NCBI RefSeq assembly: GCF_014837155.1
Contig: NZ_JACYHA010000015.1
Span: forward strand, 1-64,000
Direction: 5' to 3'
Origin: Litchfieldia stipae
GTDB lineage: Bacteria; Bacillota; Bacilli; Bacillales; Bacillaceae_L
Length of the DNA stretch: 64,000 nt
This document shows, piece by piece, positions 55,354-64,000 of the stretch (position 1 is its first letter; every line of letters starts with the position of its first letter). Under the pieces are notes generated by a model, which was given only the letters and a program-made list of their open reading frames with translations, did not search any database and was not told the origin of the DNA. Position numbers and translations under genes: made by a program.

Positions 55354-56844
55354 CTACTCCTTTAAAACTGCATCGATATAGATAGAAGGGTTCATCAATG
55401 TTTCAGCAGCTTCATTGAAGTATGGTAAGAACCATTCTGCACCTAAACCGAGCGCAATTGATAGTGAGAGAAGGAGAGCGGTTGGTAAGATAAGGCCTTT
55501 GGTCGTTCCTTTTTCCTCTTGTATACTTAGTTTTGTTTCTCCCCAAAATCCGTTCATGAATATTTTCATAACAGAATACAAAACAAGTAAACTTGAAAGT
55601 AAAACAACACCTGCTAAAATGTAATCCCCATTTTCAAGACTACCTTGAACAATCAGTAGCTTCCCAACAAATCCACTTAAAGGTGGAATACCAGCGATTG
55701 TCACAACAGCAATGAAAAACAACCAACCTAAGACTGGATGATTCTTAATTAATCCACCCATCTTCTTTAAATCAAATGTGCCAGACAGGATAGCCATTGC
55801 ACCAACAAGGAAGAAGAGAGCACCTTTTACAATCATATCGTGAACAACATAGAAGATTGACCCAGCAAGAGAAGTAGTTGACATTGTCGCTACCCCAATT
55901 AAAATCACGCCGACAGCAGTCATAATGTTGTAGATGATAATTTTCTTCACGTCCCAATATGCAACCGCACCGATGACACCAACAACTATCGTTAACGCAG
56001 CTAACACAGAGATGATTGTATGTGTAAAGGCTGTATCATGATGGAAAATAAGTGTAAACACTCTCGTGATTGAATATACCCCAACCTTTGTTAAAAGAGC
56101 ACCGAATAGAGCAGTTATAGCTGTCGGTGGTGCTTGATATGAGCCTGGTAACCAGAAGAATAATGGGAAAATAGCTCCTTTTAACCCAAAGACAATTAAG
56201 AACATAACAGCAATGACAGTGAGAAGTCCAGTTTGGCCAGATTCACTGATCTTCTGTGATAAATCAGCCATGTTTAACGTTCCGGCCACTCCGTAAAGTA
56301 AAGCAACTGCTGCAACGAATAATGCAGAAGAAATGATATTCACAAGAATGTACTTAATCGATTCTCTTAACTGAACTTTTGTTCCTCCAAGCACGATTAA
56401 GACATAGGAAGACATAAGCATAACTTCAAAGAATACAAATAGATTGAACAAGTCTCCAGTCATAAATGCTCCAAACACACCGACCATTAAAAATTGAACA
56501 ACTGGGTAGAAATAAAATCTTTCACGTGGCTCCCCAATAGTTCTAAAGGCAAACAAGAGAGTAGCTAGACTAACGATACTTGCTGTTAACACTAAAAGTG
56601 CTGCAAGCATATCAGCTACTAAGACAATCCCATAAGGTGGATTCCAGTTACCGATTTGAAGTGTCTGGATTCCACCAGTGAATACAGATTGTACTAAAAT
56701 GGCAGAGACTACAATAGTTGCGACTGATGCAATAACACTTATCCACTTTTGCAAGGGAATATTATTTTTGAAAAATATGAGCACAATCCCTGTGACAAGC
56801 GGGATAAGTATTGGTAGAATGACAAAATTATTCATGACGATCAT
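55354..56844 (-). CDS. mrpD: Mrp Na+/H+ antiporter subunit D
   Basis: 496 residues, about 14 transmembrane segments, homologous to the proton-pumping NuoN/M subunits of complex I. Landmarks: [22 protein letters not shown] with the conserved glutamate, [39 protein letters not shown] with the lysine, and [19 protein letters not shown]. Start is ATG 56844 or ATG 56835; it overlaps the mrpC end either way. Confidence 0.93.
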   Translation of the reverse strand: MIVMNNFVILPILIPLVTGIVLIFFKNNIPLQKWISVIASVATIVVSAILVQSVFTGGIQTLQIGNWNPPYGIVLVADMLAALLVLTASIVSLATLLFAFRTIGEPRERFYFYPVVQFLMVGVFGAFMTGDLFNLFVFFEVMLMSSYVLIVLGGTKVQLRESIKYILVNIISSALFVAAVALLYGVAGTLNMADLSQKISESGQTGLLTVIAVMFLIVFGLKGAIFPLFFWLPGSYQAPPTAITALFGALLTKVGVYSITRVFTLIFHHDTAFTHTIISVLAALTIVVGVIGAVAYWDVKKIIIYNIMTAVGVILIGVATMSTTSLAGSIFYVVHDMIVKGALFFLVGAMAILSGTFDLKKMGGLIKNHPVLGWLFFIAVVTIAGIPPLSGFVGKLLIVQGSLENGDYILAGVVLLSSLLVLYSVMKIFMNGFWGETKLSIQEEKGTTKGLILPTALLLSLSIALGLGAEWFLPYFNEAAETLMNPSIYIDAVLKE

Positions 56845-57169
56845 TTCCCCTCAAATTATCCATGTTGTCCGTTCCAAGCTCCTTGTAAGAACGATAGGCA
56901 AGAACTAAAAAGAAGGAGGTTACTCCAAAGCTAATAACAATAGCTGTTAAGATTAAAGCCTGTGGTAATGGATCAGAATACGTTGGGGCTTCCTCACCTA
57001 GTAGTGGTGCAGCTCCGCGTTTTAATCCACCCATTGTCAGAAGTAATAAGTGTGCTCCATGACTTAGTAGTCCCGTGCCAATAATGATACGTAATAAGCT
57101 TTTTGATAGTATTAAATAGGTTGCAGCTGTAAATAAGATTCCGATAACAAAAGACATTAAAATTTCCAT
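56828..57169 (-). CDS. mrpC: Mrp Na+/H+ antiporter subunit C
   Basis: 113 residues, three transmembrane segments, NuoK-like ([53 protein letters not shown]). One-base overlap with mrpB, so translation is coupled. Confidence 0.92.
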   Translation of the reverse strand: MEILMSFVIGILFTAATYLILSKSLLRIIIGTGLLSHGAHLLLLTMGGLKRGAAPLLGEEAPTYSDPLPQALILTAIVISFGVTSFFLVLAYRSYKELGTDNMDNLRGNDRHE

Positions 57170-57591
57170 TATTCATCCTCCCCGATCGTTTGAATAATGG
57201 TCATCGTTACACCAATAACCACAAGATATACACCAATATCAAATAGAACGGCAGTAGCAAGCCCTGTATGACCTAATATTGGGATATCGAAATATCCGAA
57301 GGTATGGGTTAAGAATGGAACATCAAATAGAAATGCTCCCATTCCGGTTAATACAGCAATCAATAACCCAAGTGCTGCCACCTTGATAAAATCAAACGGA
57401 AAGATTTTTTTAACTGTTTTTGCATCAAAGGCTAATAGCAGCAACACTAGTGCCGCAGCAGTCATCAAACCTCCTATAAATCCTCCACCAGGAGTATAAT
57501 GTCCCGCAAAGAAGAGGTGAAGAGAGAAAGCAAGAATGATGAATATCGCTATTTTCGTGATGGTTTGTAGAATTAAGTCGTTTGTCTTCAT
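57169..57591 (-). CDS. mrpB: Mrp Na+/H+ antiporter subunit B
   Basis: 140 residues, four transmembrane segments. Family core [29 protein letters not shown] and the C-terminal [26 protein letters not shown]. Starts inside the mrpA end (ATGA overlap). Ribosome site AAGGGGGAAAG. Confidence 0.92.
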   Translation of the reverse strand: MKTNDLILQTITKIAIFIILAFSLHLFFAGHYTPGGGFIGGLMTAAALVLLLLAFDAKTVKKIFPFDFIKVAALGLLIAVLTGMGAFLFDVPFLTHTFGYFDIPILGHTGLATAVLFDIGVYLVVIGVTMTIIQTIGEDE

Positions 57592-59993
57592 CCTTCTTTC
57601 CCCCTTGTCAGACGTAAACGAATCATCGCAAAGATTCCAAGTGCGGCGATTCCAAGTACAGCAATTTCAAATAGAGTATCAAAGCCACGGAAATCAACAA
57701 GGATTACGTTAACCATATTCTTACCACCAGCTTCTTTGTAACTTGCTTCAACAAAATAACTTGAAATCGATTCAAATAGTTTTGAGCCATTTGCAGAAAG
57801 AGCAAGTAGCGTAACTAGCGTACCAACACCTAAAGAAATAATTAGGTTTGGTAAACGGAATTTCAGTGATTTCGGTTTAATCTGTAGCTCTGGTAAGTGA
57901 TAGAAGCAAAGCAAGAACAGGGCTACTGATACTGTTTCAACTATTAATTGTGTAAGTGCTAAATCAGGTGCTCTAAATAATACAAAGAATAAGGATACAC
58001 TGTACCCAACAACACCTAGAGAGATGATCGATGTTAATCTTGATTTTGCAAACAGAATAGTAATGGTCCCTGCTAACAATACAAGCGTTAGAACCACTTC
58101 ATATATACCAATCGGTGCACTGTTTGTTGTTGTAAATGCGAATGCATCCTTTACAAATAACGCACTCATTAGCAACACAATCATGAAGGCAAAGATCATC
58201 ACTAAATAGTCGCGAATAAAACCAGTCATATAAAACTTGTTGATTTTAAATGATGAACGCTCTAATGCAACTAGCCCTCCATCATACAAATTGTTAAGTG
58301 TAAGTCTCTTTGGAAACAAGTCATATACCTTGGACCATTTTAAAAGACTAATAAATAGAAGAGTTCCAATTGCAATAACACCTATCGTCATAAATAATTC
58401 AGTGTTCCAACCATGCCAATAATAGATATGAACATGATATGACCCATTCTCACCTAAAAGACTTGGCTGAATCGCGGCCATTGCCGGTTCAATAATTGAT
58501 TGAGATAGAATATTTGCAAATGGACCGAAAATAATGACGAGTGAAGCCAAGATAATTGGTGGAATAAGCATACCAATTGGTGCTTCATGTGGTTTAACGT
58601 CTAATTTCTCAGGTTGATATTTTCCAGTAAATGTCTTGAATACAAGAATCATACTGTAGATAAACGTAAAAATACTTGCAATCCAAGCAATGATTGGGAA
58701 CAATGCACCCCATGTTTGCATATTGAAAATATCAAGTGAAGCTGCATTCACAACTCCAGTGAAGAACATTTCCTTACTCAAGAATCCGTTGAATGGTGGG
58801 ATTCCAGCCATTGCAAATGATCCGATAACAGCGAGTGTGAACGTAATCGGCATGATACCCATTAGTCCGCCAAGCTTTCGTATATCTCTTGTCCCTGTTT
58901 CATGGTCAACAATTCCGACAACCATAAACAAGCTTCCTTTAAAGGTAGCATGGTTAATCAAATGGAATACCGCTGCTACAGTTGCTGCCATATAGATATT
59001 TTTGTCTAAGTGATCGTAATGCAGTGCAGCTGATCCAAGTCCAAGTAAGGACATGATCATCCCGAGCTGACTGATTGTTGAGAAGGCTAATATTGCCTTT
59101 AAATCGGTTTGCTTAACAGCAGTGAATGAACCCCAGAATAGGGTGATAATCCCGACCGTTGATACAATCCAAAACCATTCTGCTGAGCCTGCAAATATAG
59201 GACTTAATCTTGCTACAAGATAAATCCCAGCCTTAACCATTGTTGCAGAGTGCAAGTATGCACTAACAGGTGTAGGAGCTTCCATTGCATCTGGTAACCA
59301 AATGTGGAATGGGAATTGTGCAGATTTAGTAAATGCTCCAAGTAGAATTAGTAACATTGCTGGAATGAATAGCGTATGTTCAGGAAGTGTTGCTACTTGT
59401 GAAATCATTTCGCGGATACTAAACGTATTCGTCATAATTGACAGTAAGATAAAACCTGCAAGCATGGATAATCCGCCAAACACAGTAATTAACATCGATT
59501 TCTGTGCACCATATCGTGATTTTTCACGTTGATACCAATATCCAATTAGTAGGAATGATGACAAGCTCGTTAGTTCCCAGAACGTATATAGAACAAGTAC
59601 ATTATCTGATAGAACAACACCCAGCATCGCACCCATGAACATGAGTAGGTACACATAGAAGTTATGAATGGCTTCTTTGTCTTTTGACAAGTAGTAAATG
59701 GAATATAGAATAACGAGGGAACCGATACCTGTAATTAATAGTGCAAATAATAGCCCCAAGCCATCTACATAAGCGACAAAGTTAATCCCAATCGATGGAA
59801 TCCATCCAACTGATTCAATGATATTTCTACCATTCATGGTATCACCTATGAACTGGAAGAAATAAATGAATAGTAGGATTGGCAGGATTAGGACAAACCA
59901 GCCAGTATGTATACTTCGAAACTTCTTATAGAAAAGTGGTACAAATAAAGCCATTATAAATGGTGATAAAATGGCCCAGTGTAACAATGACAA
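57588..59993 (-). CDS. mrpA: Mrp Na+/H+ antiporter subunit A
   Basis: 801 residues, the largest Mrp subunit, about 20 transmembrane segments, NuoL-like, with an MrpB-like C-terminal extension. Landmarks: LYTFWELTSLSSFLLIGYWYQ (glutamate), FTKSAQFPFHIWLPDAMEAPTPVSAYLHSATMVKAGIYLVARL and HLINHATFKGSLFMVVGIVDHETGTRD. The seven-subunit complex exchanges cytoplasmic Na+ for H+, important for alkali and salt tolerance. TTG start, eight bases from AAGGGGG. First gene of the operon; the AT-rich leader of about 270 bases shows no clear promoter to me. Confidence 0.95.
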   Translation of the reverse strand: MSLLHWAILSPFIMALFVPLFYKKFRSIHTGWFVLILPILLFIYFFQFIGDTMNGRNIIESVGWIPSIGINFVAYVDGLGLLFALLITGIGSLVILYSIYYLSKDKEAIHNFYVYLLMFMGAMLGVVLSDNVLVLYTFWELTSLSSFLLIGYWYQREKSRYGAQKSMLITVFGGLSMLAGFILLSIMTNTFSIREMISQVATLPEHTLFIPAMLLILLGAFTKSAQFPFHIWLPDAMEAPTPVSAYLHSATMVKAGIYLVARLSPIFAGSAEWFWIVSTVGIITLFWGSFTAVKQTDLKAILAFSTISQLGMIMSLLGLGSAALHYDHLDKNIYMAATVAAVFHLINHATFKGSLFMVVGIVDHETGTRDIRKLGGLMGIMPITFTLAVIGSFAMAGIPPFNGFLSKEMFFTGVVNAASLDIFNMQTWGALFPIIAWIASIFTFIYSMILVFKTFTGKYQPEKLDVKPHEAPIGMLIPPIILASLVIIFGPFANILSQSIIEPAMAAIQPSLLGENGSYHVHIYYWHGWNTELFMTIGVIAIGTLLFISLLKWSKVYDLFPKRLTLNNLYDGGLVALERSSFKINKFYMTGFIRDYLVMIFAFMIVLLMSALFVKDAFAFTTTNSAPIGIYEVVLTLVLLAGTITILFAKSRLTSIISLGVVGYSVSLFFVLFRAPDLALTQLIVETVSVALFLLCFYHLPELQIKPKSLKFRLPNLIISLGVGTLVTLLALSANGSKLFESISSYFVEASYKEAGGKNMVNVILVDFRGFDTLFEIAVLGIAALGIFAMIRLRLTRGKEG

Positions 59994-60267
59994 AAGTATA
60001 ACCCCCTTGTATTTTTAAAGTATAAAAATTCATTTTTTTGTTTGTTTTTGATGCACTAAGTGAATAGTAACCTAATGGTAGCAAAACTTATTATATACCA
60101 TAGGTTTATTTCTTGCATGCATGCTATCTTATAGTATCTACCAATTTTATCAAAGTTATTAAATATGTAGAAACGCGTATATTTTCACAAAAAATTTTTT
60201 TTATTTCTGTTTTTAGGTATATTTTCTCTGCTTTATAAAAAAACTAAATACCAAGTAGGTGATTAGT

Positions 60268-60489
60268 TTGTTTAAGAAAGCATTTGTAGGCATTTCAATA
60301 TTCGTGCTACTTTTCGTTGGAGCATGGTTATTGAATGAACAGACAAAACGAGAATATTATTTAGATCATGACGATGAAAGTGAATATCAAGTACAACAGA
60401 CTGATGATGGTTATATGATTAATGAGAGTGGTAGGTATAGGATATTCCCTGCATTTATGTCTAGAGAATATATTCGAGTTGATCGTTAG
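60268..60489 (+). CDS. Small membrane-anchored protein of unknown function
   Basis: 73 residues: one N-terminal transmembrane segment (FVGISIFVLLFVGAWLL) then a charged extracytoplasmic tail (HDDESEYQVQQTDDGYMINESGRYRIFPAFMSREYIRV). Start TTG 60268 sits about six bases after AGTAGGTGAT; the GTG at 60259 overlaps that site. Divergent from mrpA and possibly sharing its control region. Not recognised. Confidence 0.6.
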   Translation: MFKKAFVGISIFVLLFVGAWLLNEQTKREYYLDHDDESEYQVQQTDDGYMINESGRYRIFPAFMSREYIRVDR

Positions 60490-60495
60490 AGAATG

Positions 60496-60537
60496 AAGAC
60501 ACGAGGATGGAAGATCCTTGTGTCTTTTACTCTTTTA
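60496..60537 (+). terminator. Terminator after the small membrane gene
   Basis: AAGACACGAGGAT pairs with ATCCTTGTGTCTT over a 5-base loop, followed by TTACTCTTTT. The opposite strand has no T-run, so it may not stop modA transcription well. Confidence 0.75.
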
Positions 60538-61294
60538 AAGGGGTAAATCCATATTTTCTAAAGATGGAGAGGGCTTTTTCGCTTTGTAAGAAGTCAGCAA
60601 ATTGTGCGGCTAGTTCTTTTTTATGACTAGATTTCACGATTCCCATTTCATAAATGATAGGGGAATGGAGGGATTTCTCTGCATTTGCCATGACCTCTAT
60701 TTTTTCAGAGGTGAGTGCATCAGAGGAATAGACGATTCCAGCATCTACATTTCCTGTTTCTACATAAGTAAGGACCTGACGCACATCCTTAGCTAGTATG
60801 ATTTTGGGTTGGATCGAATCCCAAATCCCTAATGTGAGGAAAAGCTCCTTTGAGTATTGACCAACAGGAACCGTTTCGGGAATCCCAAGGGCAATCGTCT
60901 TAACTGAGTCGTTTGTCACGTCAGAAAAATCGGTTATCGCTAGCTCAGAATCTTTATTTTTCACTAAAACAATTGAATTGGTTAATAATGCGATAACTGA
61001 GCTTTGTTCAATCAATCCTTCATCTAATAGCTGATGGAAGTTCAAGCTTGATGCTGATAAAAACAAATCAACGGGTGCTCCTTGTTCAATTTGCTTCTGT
61101 TGTGTACCAGATGAACCAACATTAACATGAACTTCAACAGAATCATGAATAAGTTCGAACTCTTTTTTTGCCTCTAGCAATGCGTTTGTCAAACTTGCGG
61201 CAGCGGAAATAGTGATTTCCTCTTTTGTAGAAGGGGCATCATTAGAACAAGCAATAAGGAAGAAGAAAATCATAAGATAAGCATATTTTTTCAT
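60527..61294 (-). CDS. modA: Molybdate-type ABC binding lipoprotein ModA, without ModB/ModC nearby
   Basis: 255 residues. Lipobox FLIAC (cysteine about 16) after a short signal. Family motifs: TISAAASLTNALLEAKKEFE, VHVNVGSSGTQQKQIEQGAPVDLFLSAS, VPVGQYSKELF, RQVLTYVETGNVDAGIVYSSDAL. These indicate an oxyanion-binding protein of molybdate/tungstate type. Start ATG 61294 follows AAAGGA by nine bases; upstream reading to 61336 enters the repeat element. No modB or modC lies beside it in this window, so it must borrow a permease or be an orphan. Confidence 0.82.
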   Translation of the reverse strand: MKKYAYLMIFFFLIACSNDAPSTKEEITISAAASLTNALLEAKKEFELIHDSVEVHVNVGSSGTQQKQIEQGAPVDLFLSASSLNFHQLLDEGLIEQSSVIALLTNSIVLVKNKDSELAITDFSDVTNDSVKTIALGIPETVPVGQYSKELFLTLGIWDSIQPKIILAKDVRQVLTYVETGNVDAGIVYSSDALTSEKIEVMANAEKSLHSPIIYEMGIVKSSHKKELAAQFADFLQSEKALSIFRKYGFTPLKE

Positions 61295-61322
61295 ATATAG
61301 TTGTCCTTTTATCTTTTTATAT

Positions 61323-61532
61323 GGCTGTTTTCCCAAAGTTTGTTGTTTTTAGCTGTACATTATTAAAAGATATAATTCTAGCAGACTGAATACGCTCAAG
61401 ACTCCCGTAGGATGCGTGAGCCAAGTGAGCCCCCACAGGAGCCAGCGACCAGGAGGATCACCGCTCACTCCACAGGACGCGGAGTGTATTCAGGCTGCGA
61501 CTTTAAAAGCAATAATTTATACGAAAACAGCC
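61323..61532. mobile_element. Full-length MITE-like repeat with 8-bp target duplication (copy A)
   Basis: Perfect 10-bp inverted ends GGCTGTTTTC (61323-61332) and GAAAACAGCC (61523-61532), flanked on both sides by TTTTATAT (61315-61322 and 61533-61540). The inside has stem arms GCAGACTGAATACGC and GGAGTGTATTCAGGCTGCG, and the same subterminal words as copy B (CAAAGTTTGTTGTTTT). No ORF of its own. It lies just upstream of modA and downstream of the MFS gene in the minus direction. Confidence 0.88.
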
Positions 61533-61593
61533 TTTTATATAGAAAGTATAAATAACATTCAAACAAAAACCAATAAAAAGAGATGACTCCTCG

Positions 61594-62793
61594 TCATCCC
61601 TTTTGTGCATCTACATGAATATTGACCCTCTCTGTTGAACGGTGAATACTAAACCAGATAATCGTTGCGCTGATGAAAAATAGACAGCTCGTAATTAAAA
61701 ACACGGTTGATATCCCAAAAAAACCACTTAAGATTCCACCCATCGTTGGTCCAATCACATTTCCTAAATAGCGGAAGCTGACATTATACCCTAACACCTC
61801 ACCTTGAACAGATAAAGGTGCGACCTGCCTAATGTAAGCAGTCATACAAGGAATCAGTCCCCCTATAGAGATTCCAAATAGAAAACGGAAAATCACCAAT
61901 TGCCATAATGAGTGTGCAAATGCTTGAGGAATAAATAGAATCCCTGCTAAGATTAATAAGATGAAGATGACCCGTTCATGACCAATCTTGTCACCGAGCT
62001 TTCCCCATTGTCGAGTTGCTAGCATGTTTCCAAATCCAGTTGCAGAAAAGGCTAATCCGGCTAAAAATGCAATATTTGCTGCCCCAGTTAACTCACTAAC
62101 ATATAACGCTAATAAAGGTTGAATACTGAAGTTTGCAGCTTGAACGATTAATGAGATGAACATGACCGATAATAAAACGGGTTGATGAAAGATATGAGAA
62201 AGTACTTCTTTTCGTGTGAATTTTTTAGTTTTTTCAGTTGCTTGTTTACGAACTTCTTTTACTCCAAATAAAACGAGCAATGTCGCTAATGAAATGATGG
62301 TAGAGGTGATAAAGAACGTATACTGAAATCCAACAGCATCAGCCATTGCCCCACCAATTAATGGGCCTAATAAGCCACCTGACACAGTCCCCATTTGCAA
62401 GGTTCCTAAGACTTTTCCAGCAGATTCCTTTGGAGTTTGTGCTGAAATTAATGCCAAAGAAGTAGGAATAAATCCCGTCACAGCTCCCATAAATAAACGT
62501 AAGAAAAACAACTGAGAGACAGACGACACATATCCCATAAGAAAAATACTGGTGGCAATACCGAAGCCAGTCATAAGTAGGATCTTCTTATAACCGTACT
62601 TATCTCCGAATCTCCCCCAAAGAGGTGAGACCAAGAAAGCAGTTAGAAAGGTAATTCCAAATACAAATCCAGCCCAGCGTTGTACATAGTCATCCGAATA
62701 ATTTCCAAATGTTTCAATATACAGTGAAAGAAAGGGCATAATCATTGTCGCACTTGCAGCAACAAAAAAATTGGCAAACCACATAATGAACAA
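61594..62793 (-). CDS. yuxJ: MFS transporter YuxJ-like (multidrug efflux type)
   Basis: About 399 residues, 12 transmembrane segments. Motif A GRFGDKYGYKKIL in the first half and GKLGDKIGHERVI in the second, plus GGLLGPLIGGAMAD (motif C, typical of antiporters). Drug/H+ efflux is the family expectation; substrate unknown. The start is unclear: TTG 62793 and ATG 62784 lie too far from AAGAAGGTG, while the best-spaced codon after it is ATC at 62808. Order with kapD matches B. subtilis. Confidence 0.82.
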   Translation of the reverse strand: MFIMWFANFFVAASATMIMPFLSLYIETFGNYSDDYVQRWAGFVFGITFLTAFLVSPLWGRFGDKYGYKKILLMTGFGIATSIFLMGYVSSVSQLFFLRLFMGAVTGFIPTSLALISAQTPKESAGKVLGTLQMGTVSGGLLGPLIGGAMADAVGFQYTFFITSTIISLATLLVLFGVKEVRKQATEKTKKFTRKEVLSHIFHQPVLLSVMFISLIVQAANFSIQPLLALYVSELTGAANIAFLAGLAFSATGFGNMLATRQWGKLGDKIGHERVIFILLILAGILFIPQAFAHSLWQLVIFRFLFGISIGGLIPCMTAYIRQVAPLSVQGEVLGYNVSFRYLGNVIGPTMGGILSGFFGISTVFLITSCLFFISATIIWFSIHRSTERVNIHVDAQKG

Positions 62794-62959
62794 ATTTCGA
62801 TTCTTGATACTTACACCTTCTTGTTAATTATTATTTCGCCTCTCTAAATAGTATAAAATATTATTTCGGTTTATGAAAGACTTTTCATGATTTTTAACAA
62901 AAATGACCATTTGGTTTTTTATATATTCTGAAAAAAGATACAAATTATGGTGTCTCTCA

Positions 62960-62968
62960 TGGTATAAT
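62960..62968 (+). promoter_or_regulatory. Extended -10 promoter of kapD
   Basis: TGGTATAAT at 62960-62968 is an extended -10 element; no good -35 lies 17 bases upstream. Confidence 0.5.
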
Positions 62969-63036
62969 GATAGTTACTAATAATGTTCGTAGCTCTTAGA
63001 TATATGGTTCGTATTTCTAGGAAGGGGGAAGAACGA

Positions 63037-63660
63037 ATGGCAGAGTATAACCAATATCTGTTTATCGATTTTGAATTTTCAATGCCTGAAAATAAGATGA
63101 CTCCTCAGGGGTTTTTCCCAGAAATCATTGAGGTTGGACTTGTTTCTGTTAGTAATAAATCCATCAAACAAACGTATTCCTCTTATGTAAAACCAAGCCA
63201 TTTTCCAGTATTAACTTCAAGATGCAAATCTTTTTTAGGAATCTCACAAGCTCAGGTTGATCAAGGCATATCCTTCGCTGACCTGGTCAAATTATTAGAT
63301 GAAGCTGACACAAACAAGGATAGTACGATTGTTACTTGGGGTAATATGGATATGAAGGTATTAAGGGCGAATTGTGCAAAACACAATATACCATTCCCAT
63401 TCAAAGGGAAAAAGGTTGACTTATCAATGGAGTATAAGCGTTTTTTTGGAGATCAAAATCAAACAGGGTTATGGAAGGCTGTGCAGGAGTATGGAAAAGA
63501 AGGCACAGGAAAACATCATTGTGCCCTAGATGATGCCCTTACAACCTACAATATTTTTAAACTAGTTGAGAATGATAAACGATATTTAGCAAAGCCTGAA
63601 CCTACGACAATTGGAGATCGAATTGATCTCTCCAAAGTCTTAAATAAGTTTGCCTTATAA
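63037..63660 (+). CDS. kapD: KapD, 3'-5' exonuclease-like regulator of KinA (sporulation)
   Basis: 207 residues. DEDDh exonuclease fold: FIDFEFSMPE (motif I), TWGNMDMKVLRAN (motif II) and KHHCALDDALTTYNIF (motif III with H and D). In B. subtilis KapD inhibits the KinA pathway that starts sporulation. Start ATG 63037 follows AAGGGGG by about eight bases; upstream in-frame codons to 62983 lie before it. Terminator after it. Confidence 0.88.
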   Translation: MAEYNQYLFIDFEFSMPENKMTPQGFFPEIIEVGLVSVSNKSIKQTYSSYVKPSHFPVLTSRCKSFLGISQAQVDQGISFADLVKLLDEADTNKDSTIVTWGNMDMKVLRANCAKHNIPFPFKGKKVDLSMEYKRFFGDQNQTGLWKAVQEYGKEGTGKHHCALDDALTTYNIFKLVENDKRYLAKPEPTTIGDRIDLSKVLNKFAL

Positions 63661-63714
63661 AAACAGATGTCCTAAAAGTGCCTGACACTTTACTTATAGG
63701 ACATCTGTTTTTTT
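63661..63714 (+). terminator. Terminator of kapD
   Basis: AAACAGATGTCCTA pairs with TAGGACATCTGTTTTTTT across a loop of about 23 bases. Confidence 0.88.
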
Positions 63715-63787
63715 ATTGTTTGTTTGAACCCAACTTCTCATAAAAAAATCATACCTAGGAGATTCTATCAGGTAAGGAGGGATTTTT

Positions 63788-64000
63788 ATGTTTGTTGGAC
63801 ACAGAATCCAAGATGACCAAACGATTATCTTACACCTAGACCCAAGCTTAACTGAATTCTCTTCTGAATTTGGTGGTAACCATAACGGTAAGAAATTGCA
63901 TTTGAATGAAAGCATTAAACAATATATCTCTGAAAAGCTTCCTGCATTTAACCCTACAACTGTAAAAGTTATGATCGGAACATTTGTTGTAGCAACGGTG
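63788..64000 (+). CDS. Unrecognised protein, N-terminal 71 residues (runs off the window)
   Basis: ATG at 63788 with TAAGGAGGG upstream, open to the end of the window. Starts MFVGHRIQDDQTIILHLDPS, then LTEFSSEFGGNH and LNESIKQYISEKLPAFNPTT, ending KVMIGTFVVATV. No signal peptide at the very start, but the last visible residues look like the beginning of a hydrophobic segment. This opening style recalls some wall-associated or LysM-containing Bacillus proteins, but I cannot assign it. Confidence 0.7.
   Translation, partial: MFVGHRIQDDQTIILHLDPSLTEFSSEFGGNHNGKKLHLNESIKQYISEKLPAFNPTTVKVMIGTFVVATV

Noticed and set aside
60001-60258. Promoter or sodium/pH-responsive RNA in the mrp leader
   Set aside because: The region is very AT-rich and a TATAAT is present on the minus strand, but no matching -35 or stable fold could be identified by eye.

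Overview
This window comes from a low-GC Gram-positive spore-forming bacillus (Bacillaceae, Bacillus sensu lato). The evidence is strong AGGAGG-type ribosome sites, many GTG and TTG starts, the SUF order sufCDSUB, spore proteins (YunB, YutH, YutC-type lipoprotein, KapD), S-box and L-box riboswitches, and gene order that largely follows the yus-yur-yun-yut-yum-yui-yux region of Bacillus subtilis. Names of the form yxxX are assigned by family resemblance and synteny recalled from B. subtilis; no search was run. No rRNA, tRNA, CRISPR array or prophage was seen.

Layout. 1-2000: the end of an IS3-type element, then small conserved genes yusG, yusF (Toprim) and yusE (thioredoxin-like). 2150-5090: an S-box-controlled methionine ABC importer, metNPQ. 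5400-10640: the sufCDSUB Fe-S assembly operon. 10650-18400: a cytoplasmic sialate-esterase-like gene, yunF/E/D/C, an HD-GYP protein and yunB. 18400-22400: a lysine-riboswitch-controlled NhaC-family transporter (LysW type) and an NSS-family symporter with a 34-residue partner. 22400-31250: lytH, lipA, spore and housekeeping yut genes, and an EAL protein. 31350-34740: the threonine operon hom-thrC-thrB. 34750-44050: a redox and Fe-S block (yutI, yuzD, yutJ, yuzB, dapF, yutM, yumC, yumB, yuiA-D). 44170-49050: pepA, bioY with a BirA operator, and small membrane or unknown genes. 49050-54240: a ROK repressor divergent from galKET. 54250-60000: the seven-gene Mrp Na+/H+ antiporter operon. 60260-64000: an orphan molybdate-type binding protein, an MFS pump, kapD, and a partial gene running off the end.

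The gene content suggests sodium and alkali tolerance (Mrp, an NSS symporter, an NhaC-type carrier), sulfur and Fe-S economy (metNPQ, suf, lipA, yutI, yutM) and sporulation.

The most notable unexplained structure is a family of about 70-210 bp repeats present in six places. The two longest copies have about 10-bp ends starting GGCTG and different 8-bp direct repeats at their borders. They also carry a long internal hairpin built on GCAG.CTGAATACAC and its complement, so they look like a MITE-type non-autonomous mobile element. Two copies bracket dapF, and one ends just upstream of the yutM ribosome site.
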